A stretch of 64,000 nt of DNA from Atrichornis clamosus. Lineage: Eukaryota > Chordata > Aves > Passeriformes > Menuridae. Location: assembly GCA_013400975.1 (NCBI GenBank), contig WBMZ01008618.1, positions 434,001 to 498,000 on the forward strand, read 5' to 3'. The position numbers and the translations under genes are program-made. The notes under the pieces were generated by a model. That model made no database searches, was not told the DNA's origin, and was given only the letters and a program-made list of their open reading frames with translations. Within the stretch, counting starts at the first letter, position 1. Every line of letters starts with the position of its first letter. Positions 1 through 11,760 of the stretch are shown in pieces.

Positions 1-3000
1 CTCCCCACACGAGATGAGAATGTGCAGACTGGAGAAGGAGACAGCCATGGGCTACACCTGGTTGTGATTGTCCTTACCCTCAGGATACACATGCTCATGT
101 GCAGTACGTTCAGCGTGAATATACTGCTGTCTGTACCACTGATCATACATTTACTTGTCATTACAGTGCCTATAAGTAAATACAGAGAAATAAATAAGAA
201 TACTTAGCACTTTAAGCCCATTAAAGCATTGGCAAAGTTTCACATGAGATGGTCTTTAAAGCTTGATGTATGGCAATAAAATTAGTTCAGAAAGAGACAG
301 CTGCATAAAAACAATGTATGCCTTCACATAAAACTGTGAAAAATATTTTGACTGGCACAGATTTTAAGGTAGGCTTATTTATTGGATCTGTGCTTCAGTA
401 ATTTACAAAATACCGAACTGAACAAGAGGAGCATCACATGCTCACAGAGGGACAGTTCCAGTGAGCACTCATTGCAGCTGATGAGTCTGAAATCACACCA
501 GGCTGATATCAAGGATTTGTACCTAATGCTGGGCAGTGATCACACTTTACAGAAACTGAGAGCTAATGGAGTAAAATTAAAAATAAGTGGAGCAGGGGGC
601 TGAAAAGATTATCTAAAAATATAGTATGAAAGGAATATCTGATAACTAAAGGGTAATTATTTTTAAAAAAATCTAGAAGCATCAAGTTTGAATTAAAACG
701 AATATATTTTTTAAAATTGTGCTTCTGGACTACATGTGTCAGAAAAAAACCCATCCAATCTGTGTCTTTGATCCAGTTACCAGTAATAGAAAACATTTTC
801 CCAGAGAGATGCAAAAGAAAAACAGATTCATGAGAGCCTCTACTTCTTATTTATAGCTTTATGCAATTTTTATCTCATATCCTTCTTCCTGTCCTTTAAT
901 TGAAAAGCAAAATTTATACCTAAGAGCAACAGTGCAATGAGAGATGGTGCCTGTAGATTGGATTTGAGTCTCTAAAGTGAACAGAGTCACATGAATGATG
1001 CAGTGTTCTAGTTTTGGTGTGCTCTTTGCTATCTGTTAATGATATCGTGAGACAAAGACACAGGACCAGCAGCAGTAGGCTTAGGTAGTTCTTTCTTGCC
1101 CTGTTTTAAAGTGAGGACTATAGTGGACTCAATTCACACAGGCCAAAGAAAAATAGGACATCTTACTCTCTGGAAAATATAAAATGAAACAGAAAATTCC
1201 TATTTTAAAACAGATATTAAAGGTTTATTTCTTTCAACAAGAACTTGGGCTTAAGAAAATAGATTGCTTTGCCTTTTCATATCAGATAAAAAGTTTCAAA
1301 TAGTCAATGACAATTTGTACTGGTTCTCCATTTATGCCTGGACTACCACCGAGCCTGTCTCGCATGAGCAAGGTCCTATTCATGTATTCTCTTCGTTGTC
1401 AGATAATGAATTCTCATTACCAGTTGAAGCCTGTGCAGTCACATTAAAGTCCATTTATGTTCTGATATGTACACACACGTTAATTCAGATTATATTCCTC
1501 TAATTGCACAAATTAATTGCTCTCTGATGAATTTTACAACACCTCATTTCTAAGGGTTTCTCCTGAAAGTAGACTGAAAAGGTCAACCCTACGATCAAAC
1601 ACTACCCTGTTCAACATGCTTTGAAGATTATAATTATACCTAATTAGAAGTTTTTGCAATTAGCACATATTGTAAGTTTTACATTCTATGAACTAATAAG
1701 ATCCTTTTGTATTTATGTACCCTGCCAAACACGTGTGCACACACCACCTAACTGCTTTTGTTAATGCATTGCTTCAGCTCAGTGGGGACAACAGGATGTC
1801 ACCACTATTTGCTATTTTTCTCAGGGAAAGATCTCCTTCTGCCTGAAAGTTTACCCCCAGTGTCTGCAGCCTGACCAGGACTCTTGGGACAGAAAAAGAA
1901 TACAAATGAGCTGATATTTAATGTCACAGGTATTATTAGTACTTTATGCCTGTGTGCAATTTTTTCATGGAAAAATGCTAACGTGAGGAGGAACTCCCGA
2001 GGTATTGGGCACTCCGTGGTGACCACTGTACACAGCCACTGAGCAAAGGAGAGGCACAAAACCAATGCATTTCTCAGTCTGCCAGAAGTCACATTTTTCT
2101 CATGCAGAAGGGTACAGATAACAGATTAGTATTCCAGGTACTAGTTGATTTTCAGCTCTTCTCGGAAAGCTACACATGCACTCGTACCCCAGAGAGCAAT
2201 ATAAGAGCAAGACTGTCAAACTTCATCTTTGCTGCAGACTAATTACAAAACCTAGGAGCCTAGTTTGCAAAACTGGGCTTCCTCTGCTGCCTACCCGCAC
2301 TATTTTATGTATCTTAACAGTATGGGGTTATTTTATTACGGTAACAGATATGCTGAGTTCCTGGGTCTCTTCAAAACAGCAAAACAGGACAGTGCCAGCA
2401 GCACCATCAGGAGGAAAAGCTGGCAATGTGCTAAGCTTCCCTCAAATTAATTACCTGCTGAAATCACAACAACACTTAGTTTGTTGATTTGAGTTCTACC
2501 CCCAATACAAACACAAAAAGAAGAAAAGATTAAAATAGCAAAAAGCAGTTATTGGGATGTCAAGGCTTGGTTGTCATCTCTTGACAGGATCTCTCTCCAA
2601 GGCTCCAACACAAACACACATGGCTGTGATTGAAAGCCCATTGCTCTCAGGAAGATTTGATTACTTTCCAAACACAAGAAGGAAGCATCATTCCTCAAAA
2701 ACCTGTCTTCCAGAGTATACCTGGGGCTTTCACATCACCATTAATTTACGGTAGCGACTCACAACACAGCCTGTCCCACGGTGACTTCATATCCAACCTC
2801 ATTTAGAGAATGGCTCACCTCTACGTTCCTCTGCTGCCCGAGTGTGCCTCACATGCCTGGAGAACTAGTGACCAATTTAATGGTCAGATTTTAATATTCC
2901 TGAGCTGCCACCACATCAACCTTTTCACTGGACTGGATTCACACGTTCCCTACAGAGGCATTTCTATATCTACTTGTACATACTCAGGCACGTTCTGTGC

Positions 3001-3743
3001 TGATTTGCTCACTGTTTTGGATGTAGTATCTCTTTGGAGCACAAAGACCTAATCATAAATATAAGTAACAATAAAAAGCCTTTTATCTCTCAAGGCAAAT
3101 TTTCTTTGAACCTACACACATTTAGCATATATGTGGCTTCCATAGCTCAGCTTGAAGAATTACAAATGTATTACTGAGTGTTGGCAGAACTCTTCAGATT
3201 TGTTTATATTCCTTACATGCACATCCAATGAAATGAAATCTCCTTTTGTGGGATCCACCTTCCTCGATCAGTGATGTCAGTATAACAGTCTTACTGTCAA
3301 GGGAAAGATGAGTCAGGTCTCTCATTAGAATGTTTTCATTAAATCCTTCCTTATTCTCCAAAAAAATTCAAGAAAAAGTGAAATTTTATCCATTGCTCAG
3401 CTTCAACCAACTGTGACACAACTTCTAATTGACCTTGATATTTGAGAACTTCACAAGATGGCAAATTACTAAGAGAACCTATAAGTCAGCCAGGTTAAGA
3501 GAAGTCAATTAGAGAATAGCAAGAAGGGCAACAGATCCAACAGTATGTAAATTAGGAATTGTATTTAAGCCTACATATTGCATTATGCATGAAAAGGTGA
3601 GTAATAGCAAATAGCTTAAGAAATCTGTCTACAATTAATGAATCCTAAATAGCTTTATTAATGTAGGTCAAATTCCATCTTCTTGTGGGAATTTGACATT
3701 TACTAATATGCCTCACTATGAATTATTCAAAGAAGAAATATTT
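1..3743. other. Intronic sequence, no gene seen
   Basis: AT-rich unique sequence. Open frames are at most about 100 codons, overlap on both strands and resemble no family I know. I see no repeat consensus. Confidence 0.6.
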
Positions 3744-3767
3744 TATATATATATATATATATATATA
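3744..3767. repeat. (TA)12 microsatellite
   Basis: Twelve uninterrupted TA units flanked by T- and A-rich sequence. It is likely length-polymorphic. Confidence 0.95.
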
Positions 3768-6125
3768 AAATTGTATTGAGTATGTTCTTCACAAAGGCTG
3801 CATTATATTTGTATTACAAAATCTATGGGGACTACTTAATTTCTAATCCAGAAATCATTAATTAAATAATATTTAAATCATATTGTAATATATCTAAATC
3901 CAAATGTTATGCAGAAGTCTGCAAAATACTGTTTTATTTGTAGCCCATAACAGAATGTCATCACCCATCACAGAGCAGGTATTCAAATTCCGGTTTTTGT
4001 TCTTGTAAAATATAAACCTAGTATCAATTCCCATTGTGAAGAAAAACTGTGATTAGTAATTAAATTACAGTGCATTAAATTTACTTAACTTAAGTTCACC
4101 AGCTGGGAAAATTCTATGCCTCTGGGCTTAACAATAACTCCTAATCTTGCTATTGCCTGTACCTAATTTTTTAAGTTGCATTATAATTTTCTTTATTGGA
4201 ATTTCATTAAAAACGGTAATGTCATTACTCCTGTTAATGCTCAAAACCAACACCATAATCCTGAATTTTAATTAGTAATTATAATTAATCATTATTCATT
4301 AATGAAATGTTTAGTTGCTAATTGTCTTTGAGCACCCCAGTCCCTAGGCTTATATGCATTTCACAACACATTTAATTTCTCACAGTTTCTGTTTAAGTGG
4401 AACCATCAACCTTACTCACTTTTAACACTTTCGTGTGGTACTTTGGGTCTTTTATCCCCTACTTACACATGGATGGCTTTGAGTCCTGATTAGTGTTTCA
4501 TTAGGGAGACACAAACGCCTCAGGTATGTAGCAGGAATGACAAAGACACCTGGGAGGTAAAATTAGTTCATCCAGGGCTCTTTCCACGCACTTCGCTGTA
4601 ACTGAAGCTGTAGATCTTAATTTTCCTCCATCTCAATGCCAAACAGGTCTGGGTTCATCCCCCGGAGATTTGGCAATGCAGGGAACGGCTGGAATTAGCC
4701 CCTGTGCTGCCTACAGGGAGAGAGGGAGTGCTGGAGGGTCTCAGGGTCTTCATGGGAATGGGCAACTGCCCCCCTGCCTGCAGGAGCTGGGCGCCAGGAA
4801 CGAGGGGGCTGACCCTGGGGGACTCTGGTTAGGTGCAAAGCCCTGCAGACACAGTGAAGATGTGATCTGCTGTTAGAAAACCTGGCTTGATCCTAGAATG
4901 ACGGTGGGGAGAAATGCGCCAGTGTGGCATCTGGGATCCACATACCTTGAATTTGGGGAGATAGAATACAACGTGCAAAATTCGGAAATATGGAACTTAT
5001 TGAACTATTCTTATAAAAATGTCTGCCAGCTCCCTCTCGGGATCAATTAAAAACAGACACTGGCTAGCCAATGGCTGGGATAACAAACTGTCTTTTGATG
5101 TTGTCAGGGGGTTGGAGGGTACAAGAACCAAAGAATTCAAATGAAATTACTGTGTGCTCTAAGAAAACTAACCTCTCCCTGGCTGCACTGAATTTGGGCA
5201 AATCCACAGGGGCATGGTTTGAACCACAACTCCCTCCACTTCAGGACCCATCTCCATCAATGAGTGCTACTGGGTCCCAAGGAAAGCATAAAAGAACAGG
5301 TTGAGCATATGTCGATACTTCCCCAAACTCGCTCTCACTCTGAATTTCCTGCATCGGGTTGCTTTTATAAGTTACTCATAAAAGTCTAAAAGTGGTTAAT
5401 GGTTATTATATGTATACTACAGACATGAATATAATGCATTAGACAAGGTCCTAAATACAATAAAAGAAAGCCCTAGAGATGGTCCCAAGTCACGGAGATA
5501 ATTGTTTTTTGAAGCTGTGGGGCTGTGTAACAATTGGCTCCTGGATGAACAGCTATATCACTGCTAACGCTAATATATTAACCTTTAATTTATAAATGGA
5601 ACTCCATATGGAGTGTAGCCAATTTGATCTGCAAAAGGGGCTGTGAATCTTACAAGGAATGACTGATATTGTGTGTCACCATTTCCTGAGTTAAGGTTCA
5701 CAGGTTGCTGACAGCCTGTGCAGCCCTTGCTGGAAACCTTACCTGGCCCACAGAGAAATAAAACCCTTTGGGTATTTCAGATTTAGTGCTCCTTGATGAG
5801 GCTGCATGCCACCCCTAAGAAATTATGAAGACTGACAATGGATGCTGGCCCAAAAGGCTGGAAAACCAGAGTTGTGGGTTTATGCTGGCATTGCAGTTAT
5901 GCCAAGCCAACATTCAAATCCAACAGCTTGAAAATTCAAAATAAGAATTAACCTGAAGTTATTGTGAAAATCTGATATTTTTATTTCTGCACAGATCTTA
6001 TTCCAGGAGAAGTAAAGCAACAGAAATAAATACCTAACATTTTAAAACCCATGTATTTTCTAAAAAAAAAAGTAGTATTCCCTTAAGTTAAACAAGTTAA
6101 GTATCTTATCTTGTGAATACACGCA
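3768..6125. other. Intronic sequence with a homeodomain-core-rich stretch and a small GC-rich patch
   Basis: Positions 4267-4322 are dense in TAAT/ATTA cores. Positions 4640-4870 form a local GC-rich patch with one 68-codon frame that I do not recognise. A 12-base palindrome, CTCCATATGGAG, lies at 5602-5613. No gene is supported. Confidence 0.5.
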
Positions 6126-6294
6126 GACACACACAGAATATTCTCCGTGGGGGGATACTTCTGTAATTTATTTTTTGCTTATTTTACACTGACTATTCTT
6201 AATCATATGNGACACACACAGAATATTCTCCGTGGGGGGATACTTCTGTAATTTATTTTTTGCTTATTTTACACTGACTATTCTTAATCATATG
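6126..6294. other. Exact 84-base direct duplication around a single-N gap (probable assembly artefact)
   Basis: Bases 6126-6209 and 6211-6294 are identical over 84 positions, from GACACACACAGAATATTC to TTCTTAATCATATG, with one N at 6210 between them. Two contig ends covering the same sequence and joined without merging give exactly this pattern. A real tandem duplication would not normally place the only N at its junction. The true sequence probably has one copy. Confidence 0.9.
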
Positions 6295-9200
6295 CAGTCT
6301 GTTACAATGAAGTACAAATGACATATTTTTTCCTTTTCAGAACATGATTCTAGATATTTGATGGCTACCCATGAGAGTGTCAGCAAAAGTGTCTAGGAAT
6401 AGGGAGGGATTTATATAGAGAGAAGGGCTGGATTTTGAAAGAGGCACATTGTGCTCGGGGAGGCACTTCCCTTTGGTCTTCAATTCCACTGGCACAAGCT
6501 GAAGTTGGAGTATTTGTCTTAGGGCTGAAGGTTTAGAACGCAAATCTCAGCCCCAATGCACCCAGGGACAAGAACTGCATGAAGTCCAGTAACGAAAACC
6601 AGACTTCCTACTGATTCACCATCTGGATATTACCTAATTATTAATTAGGAGGCAGAAGACATGAAGGAAGCTCACTGTCCGTGCGGTGTGGTTTCCCCAC
6701 AGGAATATCTGACAACACACACTTCCAAACTCCTGACACTAGCAGACAAGGGCATCTACTTGAGATTTACACCATATTGTCTTGGCTGCACAGAAAATAA
6801 ACACGCAGAAAGCCAAGAGCGTGTTTCTGTGCTCTGGTGGCTGAAGGATGACAGAAGAACATTTCGACTTGCTGCACCTCTAAGGAGCAACTGGGAAGCT
6901 GTGCTCTGTATAATGTTATGTTACTAATGTAGTACTTGATTCAGTGAGAGAAATTCTTAAAAGATCATTTTGAAGCAGATGGGGGATCAATAGTTTCCTG
7001 TACAGTCTGTACTCTCTATAGACCAAATAGTATTCATACATCTGAAGTTTAGCAGATGGTGTTTTTGCATTAATTTTCCAAACTACCAACTGTAGGATAC
7101 TCTGTTTTCAGAAAACCAGTTGCCTTAAGGCTTGAATTTTTTAAAGTACTTCAAATGTTTTCATGTGTTGTAAGCACACCTCTTTCTCAGGTTCTCTCTC
7201 CCAAGGGTGCCATTCTGATTTTGGATCTCAAAAAACCGAACTGGCAGCAGGCTCAGATGTGCAGGTCCGCACTATGTTTGTAACAGGAGGTGGAACACAA
7301 CAGCAGCTTCTCACTGGAGGGCATTTGCTCCACTCTGGACACAGAGCCATCCCCTCTGCCTCTGTAGCTTATAAGGAAGGAAACCAAACTGGTGGGTGGA
7401 AAATACAATAAAACTGTTCAAAATTCTTGCAAGATGCCAAGGACCATTTGCTTCTGTTTCAAATCAGTCCCCATAGCCCACTCCACACTTGGAGCACCTG
7501 TTTTCATCTATCTGCATTTCTTTCCTGATTTAAATTATTTATGTAAACAACAAAAAAAGTTGAGGAATTATGAGAAGGCGTACTTTGAATATTTTAAAGA
7601 GGCAGGATTCTTCGGTTTTGGCCAGCTGTTGCAAGCAACACTGTTAAAAAATGACTAGAGGTGTGTATATGTCAGGGCAGAAAAAGTTGCATGAAGGTCA
7701 CTGTGTCACGGATTTTGAGTTCCCAAAGAACCCCCAAAACTGAGATGCCTTTGATCCACACCAAAGGAGGTGTAAAAGAAAACTTCAAAGACGAATGAAA
7801 ATCCTCCTACTTTGCACCTGCTTTAGCTGCAGCCAGTGTGTATTATTTATCACCCTCACCTCACTGCTGCATTGCTCTAAGCATGCCCAAGTCATTCAAT
7901 TTAGCTTTCCAGTTTGGTCAGCCTGCCAGGAAGGAGTAATCTTGCCTTCACCTTCCTTAGCCCTCTTCTGAACGCAAATATAGTGTGACTGCTAATTTGT
8001 TGATTTATACAAGGTTTAATCCACTAGAGTCATAAAATATTAAAGAAATCTTTCTTCAGTAAATTTACAGCTAAATAAAATTGTAGCTCTCAAGACTTGC
8101 TAGAAACTAGAGTGACATTTTATTTGCTTGAAATCCATTTTCTGATTCAGTGAGGTGGACTGACATGGGCAGCCTGCTTATTTAAACCACAGGGCAAGCA
8201 GGGTGCTTGGGTGGAGTCTTTCTGAGAAAGGAAATGGGTTTTCTTATTTCACAGAGTAATGCAGCTAATGCCTTCATCTCATTTTTTATTGTTACTACTA
8301 AATAATTGTAATGAAAGAGCAGCTACTTTCTAGTACAGTTGATGCAAAATAATTAAGAGAAAACCCTGAATTGTGCAAGATGGAAGCTTGCCTGACTTTG
8401 GTTGAAAATACATTCCCAAGCACCCTGGAAAAACTTGAAATAAGATCTCTCCCTCCTCCTCCCCATTAACAGCTAATGGAGTCAGCATCCATAGCTACTG
8501 CAAAGTGAAGACAATGATGTAAATACCCAAAAGACTAGATAAAGGAGATTAAGTTTCCTGCAGCACATCTCCAAACACTATTTCTATCAGTGTATCATTT
8601 TGCAACCACCAACAGTCTGGGCAGCACATCATGAAGAAAAAAAAAATTACCCCCTGTATATTTCAGATTGGAGATATCAGAAAAGGCATTAAAAATAATT
8701 TTATTTTACAACCATCAACTTAATTTCAAGTGTGATCCTGTCCTTTTTTGTTTCAATGCCTTTAGGCTATTCCATTTTGCTTTCCTGAGTACCTTATAGA
8801 GGGTCAAACAGAACATTTTCATCTGTGAACATCCAACACTGGAATTCCATTACACAGGGTTGTGCAGAGCCCCTGCTTGAAGAGAAAGAAAATAAGTATG
8901 AGGTTGCCTTTTTTTTTTCTTTTTTTGAGCAAGAGAGGATGGGAAATGGCCTATGGATTTTAACTTCCCAATAACAAGTTGGACCATAGGACATCATTTG
9001 TGAACCCCAGAAATTCCCCTATAAAAGTGCTCTGCATATTTTTTGCAATTTTTCTACTGGAAACATTTGATTAGGCACTTGGTGTGACCTCTTGAAGGCA
9101 ACAGAAATTCTTGGTAGTGGGCATTTATGATGACTCAGTCCCTTACTCAAATGCCTAAAAATAAGACCAAAGAACAAGTTAAGTACCTGTATTAGATTTG

Positions 9201-10199
9201 TTGCAACAGATTATTCAAGTGTATCAGAAAAATATTAGAGCATGAACATTAACATATGCATTTTATCAATGGAAAAACTAATAGCTTCCATTTTAAAAGA
9301 TATTTATTCAACAGTCTATTAAAATTATTTTCAATAAAATATGCTATTCATAATGGAATAAAATCTTTTTATAACAAGTATGTTTTAGTTTGAAATCAGA
9401 ATTGATCCTTAGCATGGTTTAGAGGCCCTTATTGACAAAGTTAAAAAGTAATTAAACATTTTAAATCTGTGGTAGTGCGGCTTTGCTGATTTTCAGTCTA
9501 CAAGCCAGAACACCCAGTCCTTGAAGAAGACCAATAAAAAACCAGTAACAAATATTCTGTATTTTCTATGCAATTTTCAGAATCTGTCAGTTTCTGAATC
9601 CCCAAACTTGCAGTACTGGAGTAGACCTATTAAAAGTAAATCTGTGATGCTCCAGATAATCTCTTTGATATAACAATAGCAAAGCAGAAAACAAAAAAAA
9701 AAGGTCTGCTTTCTCTGAGTTTTTTTAAAAAGGGGATTAAAAAAATTACCATCTTCAGCTGCTCTTCTAATAGCAAGCCTGCATCAGAAGGAATAATCTC
9801 CCTTGCCTCCTCATCACAGAAACAAGAGTGATTCCTTAAGGACACGGTGCTGGGGGTATAACCTGAGTTACAGATGAGATCCAAACTTTACTGTAAGCTT
9901 TCAAAACTTGCTGCCGAAGACAAAGTGCATTGTCACACTTCCGCAGGCACAGAAAGCCCCAGCACTGTCCCTGCACAGCTCAACTGCAGCATTCCCAGGA
10001 GTGCCCCTGCCGTGACCCTCACTGACCACACGCTCGGCCGGGGCACACGGATGCTTCCCAGGCACTAGGAAATATTTAAGCACTCTCTCATCTCGGAGGC
10101 AGAATTGGCATTGTCTAATGAAAACCCACCTCATTTCACACTCCGTCTTCATTGTTAAAAATATTTATTTAATCTCATTACTGACCTTTGAAATTATCC
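6295..10199. other. Intronic sequence, no gene seen
   Basis: Mixed AT-rich unique sequence with short A and T tracts, for example near 8636 and 8910. Frames of 60-88 codons are unremarkable. No repeat family was recognised. Confidence 0.55.
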
Positions 10200-10515
10200 A
10201 TGGGCAGGGACACCTTGCACTCGACCAGATTGCTCAGAGCCCCAGCCTGGCCTCGAACACTTCCAGGGATGGGGCATCCACAACTTCTCTGGGCAACCTT
10301 TGCCAGTGCCTCACCACCCTCACAGCAAATCATTTCTTCCTTACATCTAATCTAATTCTTCTTGCAGTTTAAGGCCGTTCCCCCTTGTTCTATCACTCCA
10401 GGCCCTTGTAAGAAGTCCCTCTTCAGCTCACTTTAGCCCCTTTAGGTACTGGAAGGCTGCCAGAAGATCTCCTCAGAGCCTTCTCCAGGCCGCACAGCCC
10501 CAACTCTCCCACCAG
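10200..10515 (-). mobile_element. CR1 LINE 3' fragment, antisense to the window
   Basis: The plus strand reads as the reverse complement of the CR1 3' region: GGGCAGGGACACCTTGCACT, then a stretch like TTCCAGGGATGGGGCATCCA, then CCCCCTTGTTCTATCACT and CTTCTCCAGGCCGCACAGCC. This is the usual order in avian CR1 tails. The extreme 3' ATTCTATGA repeats are missing and the copy is diverged, so it is an old, 5'-truncated, inactive insertion. It lies in the same orientation as FHIT. Confidence 0.9.
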
Positions 10516-11760
10516 ATATCCGGGGTTTATACAAATGTTTACACACAGCATTTAAAGCTCCTTGTTTCCTTCCATTTTAAGATTTTTCTGTTCTCTCCCT
10601 GTACTCTAATGCTTCTGTACCCACTGCATGGGAAGCAGTGTATCAGCTGTTAAGTCAGCTGAAGCACTTCTTAAAACTGAATTTCTCACTGCATTTTCTT
10701 CTGGTTTGTCTTTAAAAATATTCACTGTTTAGCAGTCATCCTTCTGCAGGTCTGCATGCAGGCAGCTCCACTGCCCTTCATACCAGGTTCAATATTCACC
10801 ATTCCCTTCCCTCACAGACTTTGTCTCTTTCCATAACAAATGTTTCTATAATCTCTTTTATTTCATTCTCCTACACCTGCACAGGAACTTGCCATAGTTT
10901 CAGCGTGGCATTAGGCATAGCTTTGAATTCAGCTGCTGGCTAAACTTTGCCCTTTTGAGCCAAAAGCCCTGGGCCAGTGCACCCTCTGCTCCTGCACTGA
11001 TGAATCATTGCATCCTGCTGCTGCTCTGACTAACCCCAATTCCACCCTTACATTATCCCAAATTCATCCCAAATGTAAGTCTTTCACTAGCCCTAAACTC
11101 ATCTTCATTTGCCATAATGCCAGCTCCTCCCCGGGACACTCCATCCACAGCTCTGCATGCAGGGCACGATCACTGGTTCCATCAGGCACTTCAGCTCTCC
11201 ACACGGGTCTGCCACCTGGCAAAGAACTTGCCAGTACATCTTCTCAGCAGTTCTCAGCTGCTGAGGATCATGAAACTCTTAGAAAATTTCAGGAATTCAG
11301 CTGCAAATTGACATGTCCTCCAAGCACTGCTTCTGCTATCACTGCTTTCATTGTGCTTTTCATTCAAACAGTGAATTATTTTTTCTCTCAGAGCCTTCCT
11401 TTCCTACTACTGGAGTCACAGCTTGGTGTGACACCATTTCCATCGTGTTTCCCAACACTTATTTACATACAATATTGCAGCAAAAATTGTTGGAACGTCC
11501 AACATTTGGGTGTTCTTGCAATGGGGTTTATCCACCAAGAGAAAAACGTGATTTATATGTTGCAGACTTTACACCTTCAAATCTGTTTTGGCATTGCTCT
11601 CATACATTCAATATTCATTCCCTTCACTCTTATCCTTGCAGTGGTTGAGTTTATAAATCCTAATCTGTCTTTCTGGGACGGTGAGGTTGTACTGCACCTT
11701 GTGTGATTCTCTGTCTCTCTCGAGATTTGTACCATTTATTAACTGTTTGGAAAAACATGA
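10516..11760. other. Pyrimidine-rich intronic stretch
   Basis: The plus strand is enriched in C and T. Stop codons need purines, so this bias thins them and gives a 232-codon frame at 11008-11706 with further open frames overlapping it. I recognise no protein in any of them. Confidence 0.5.
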
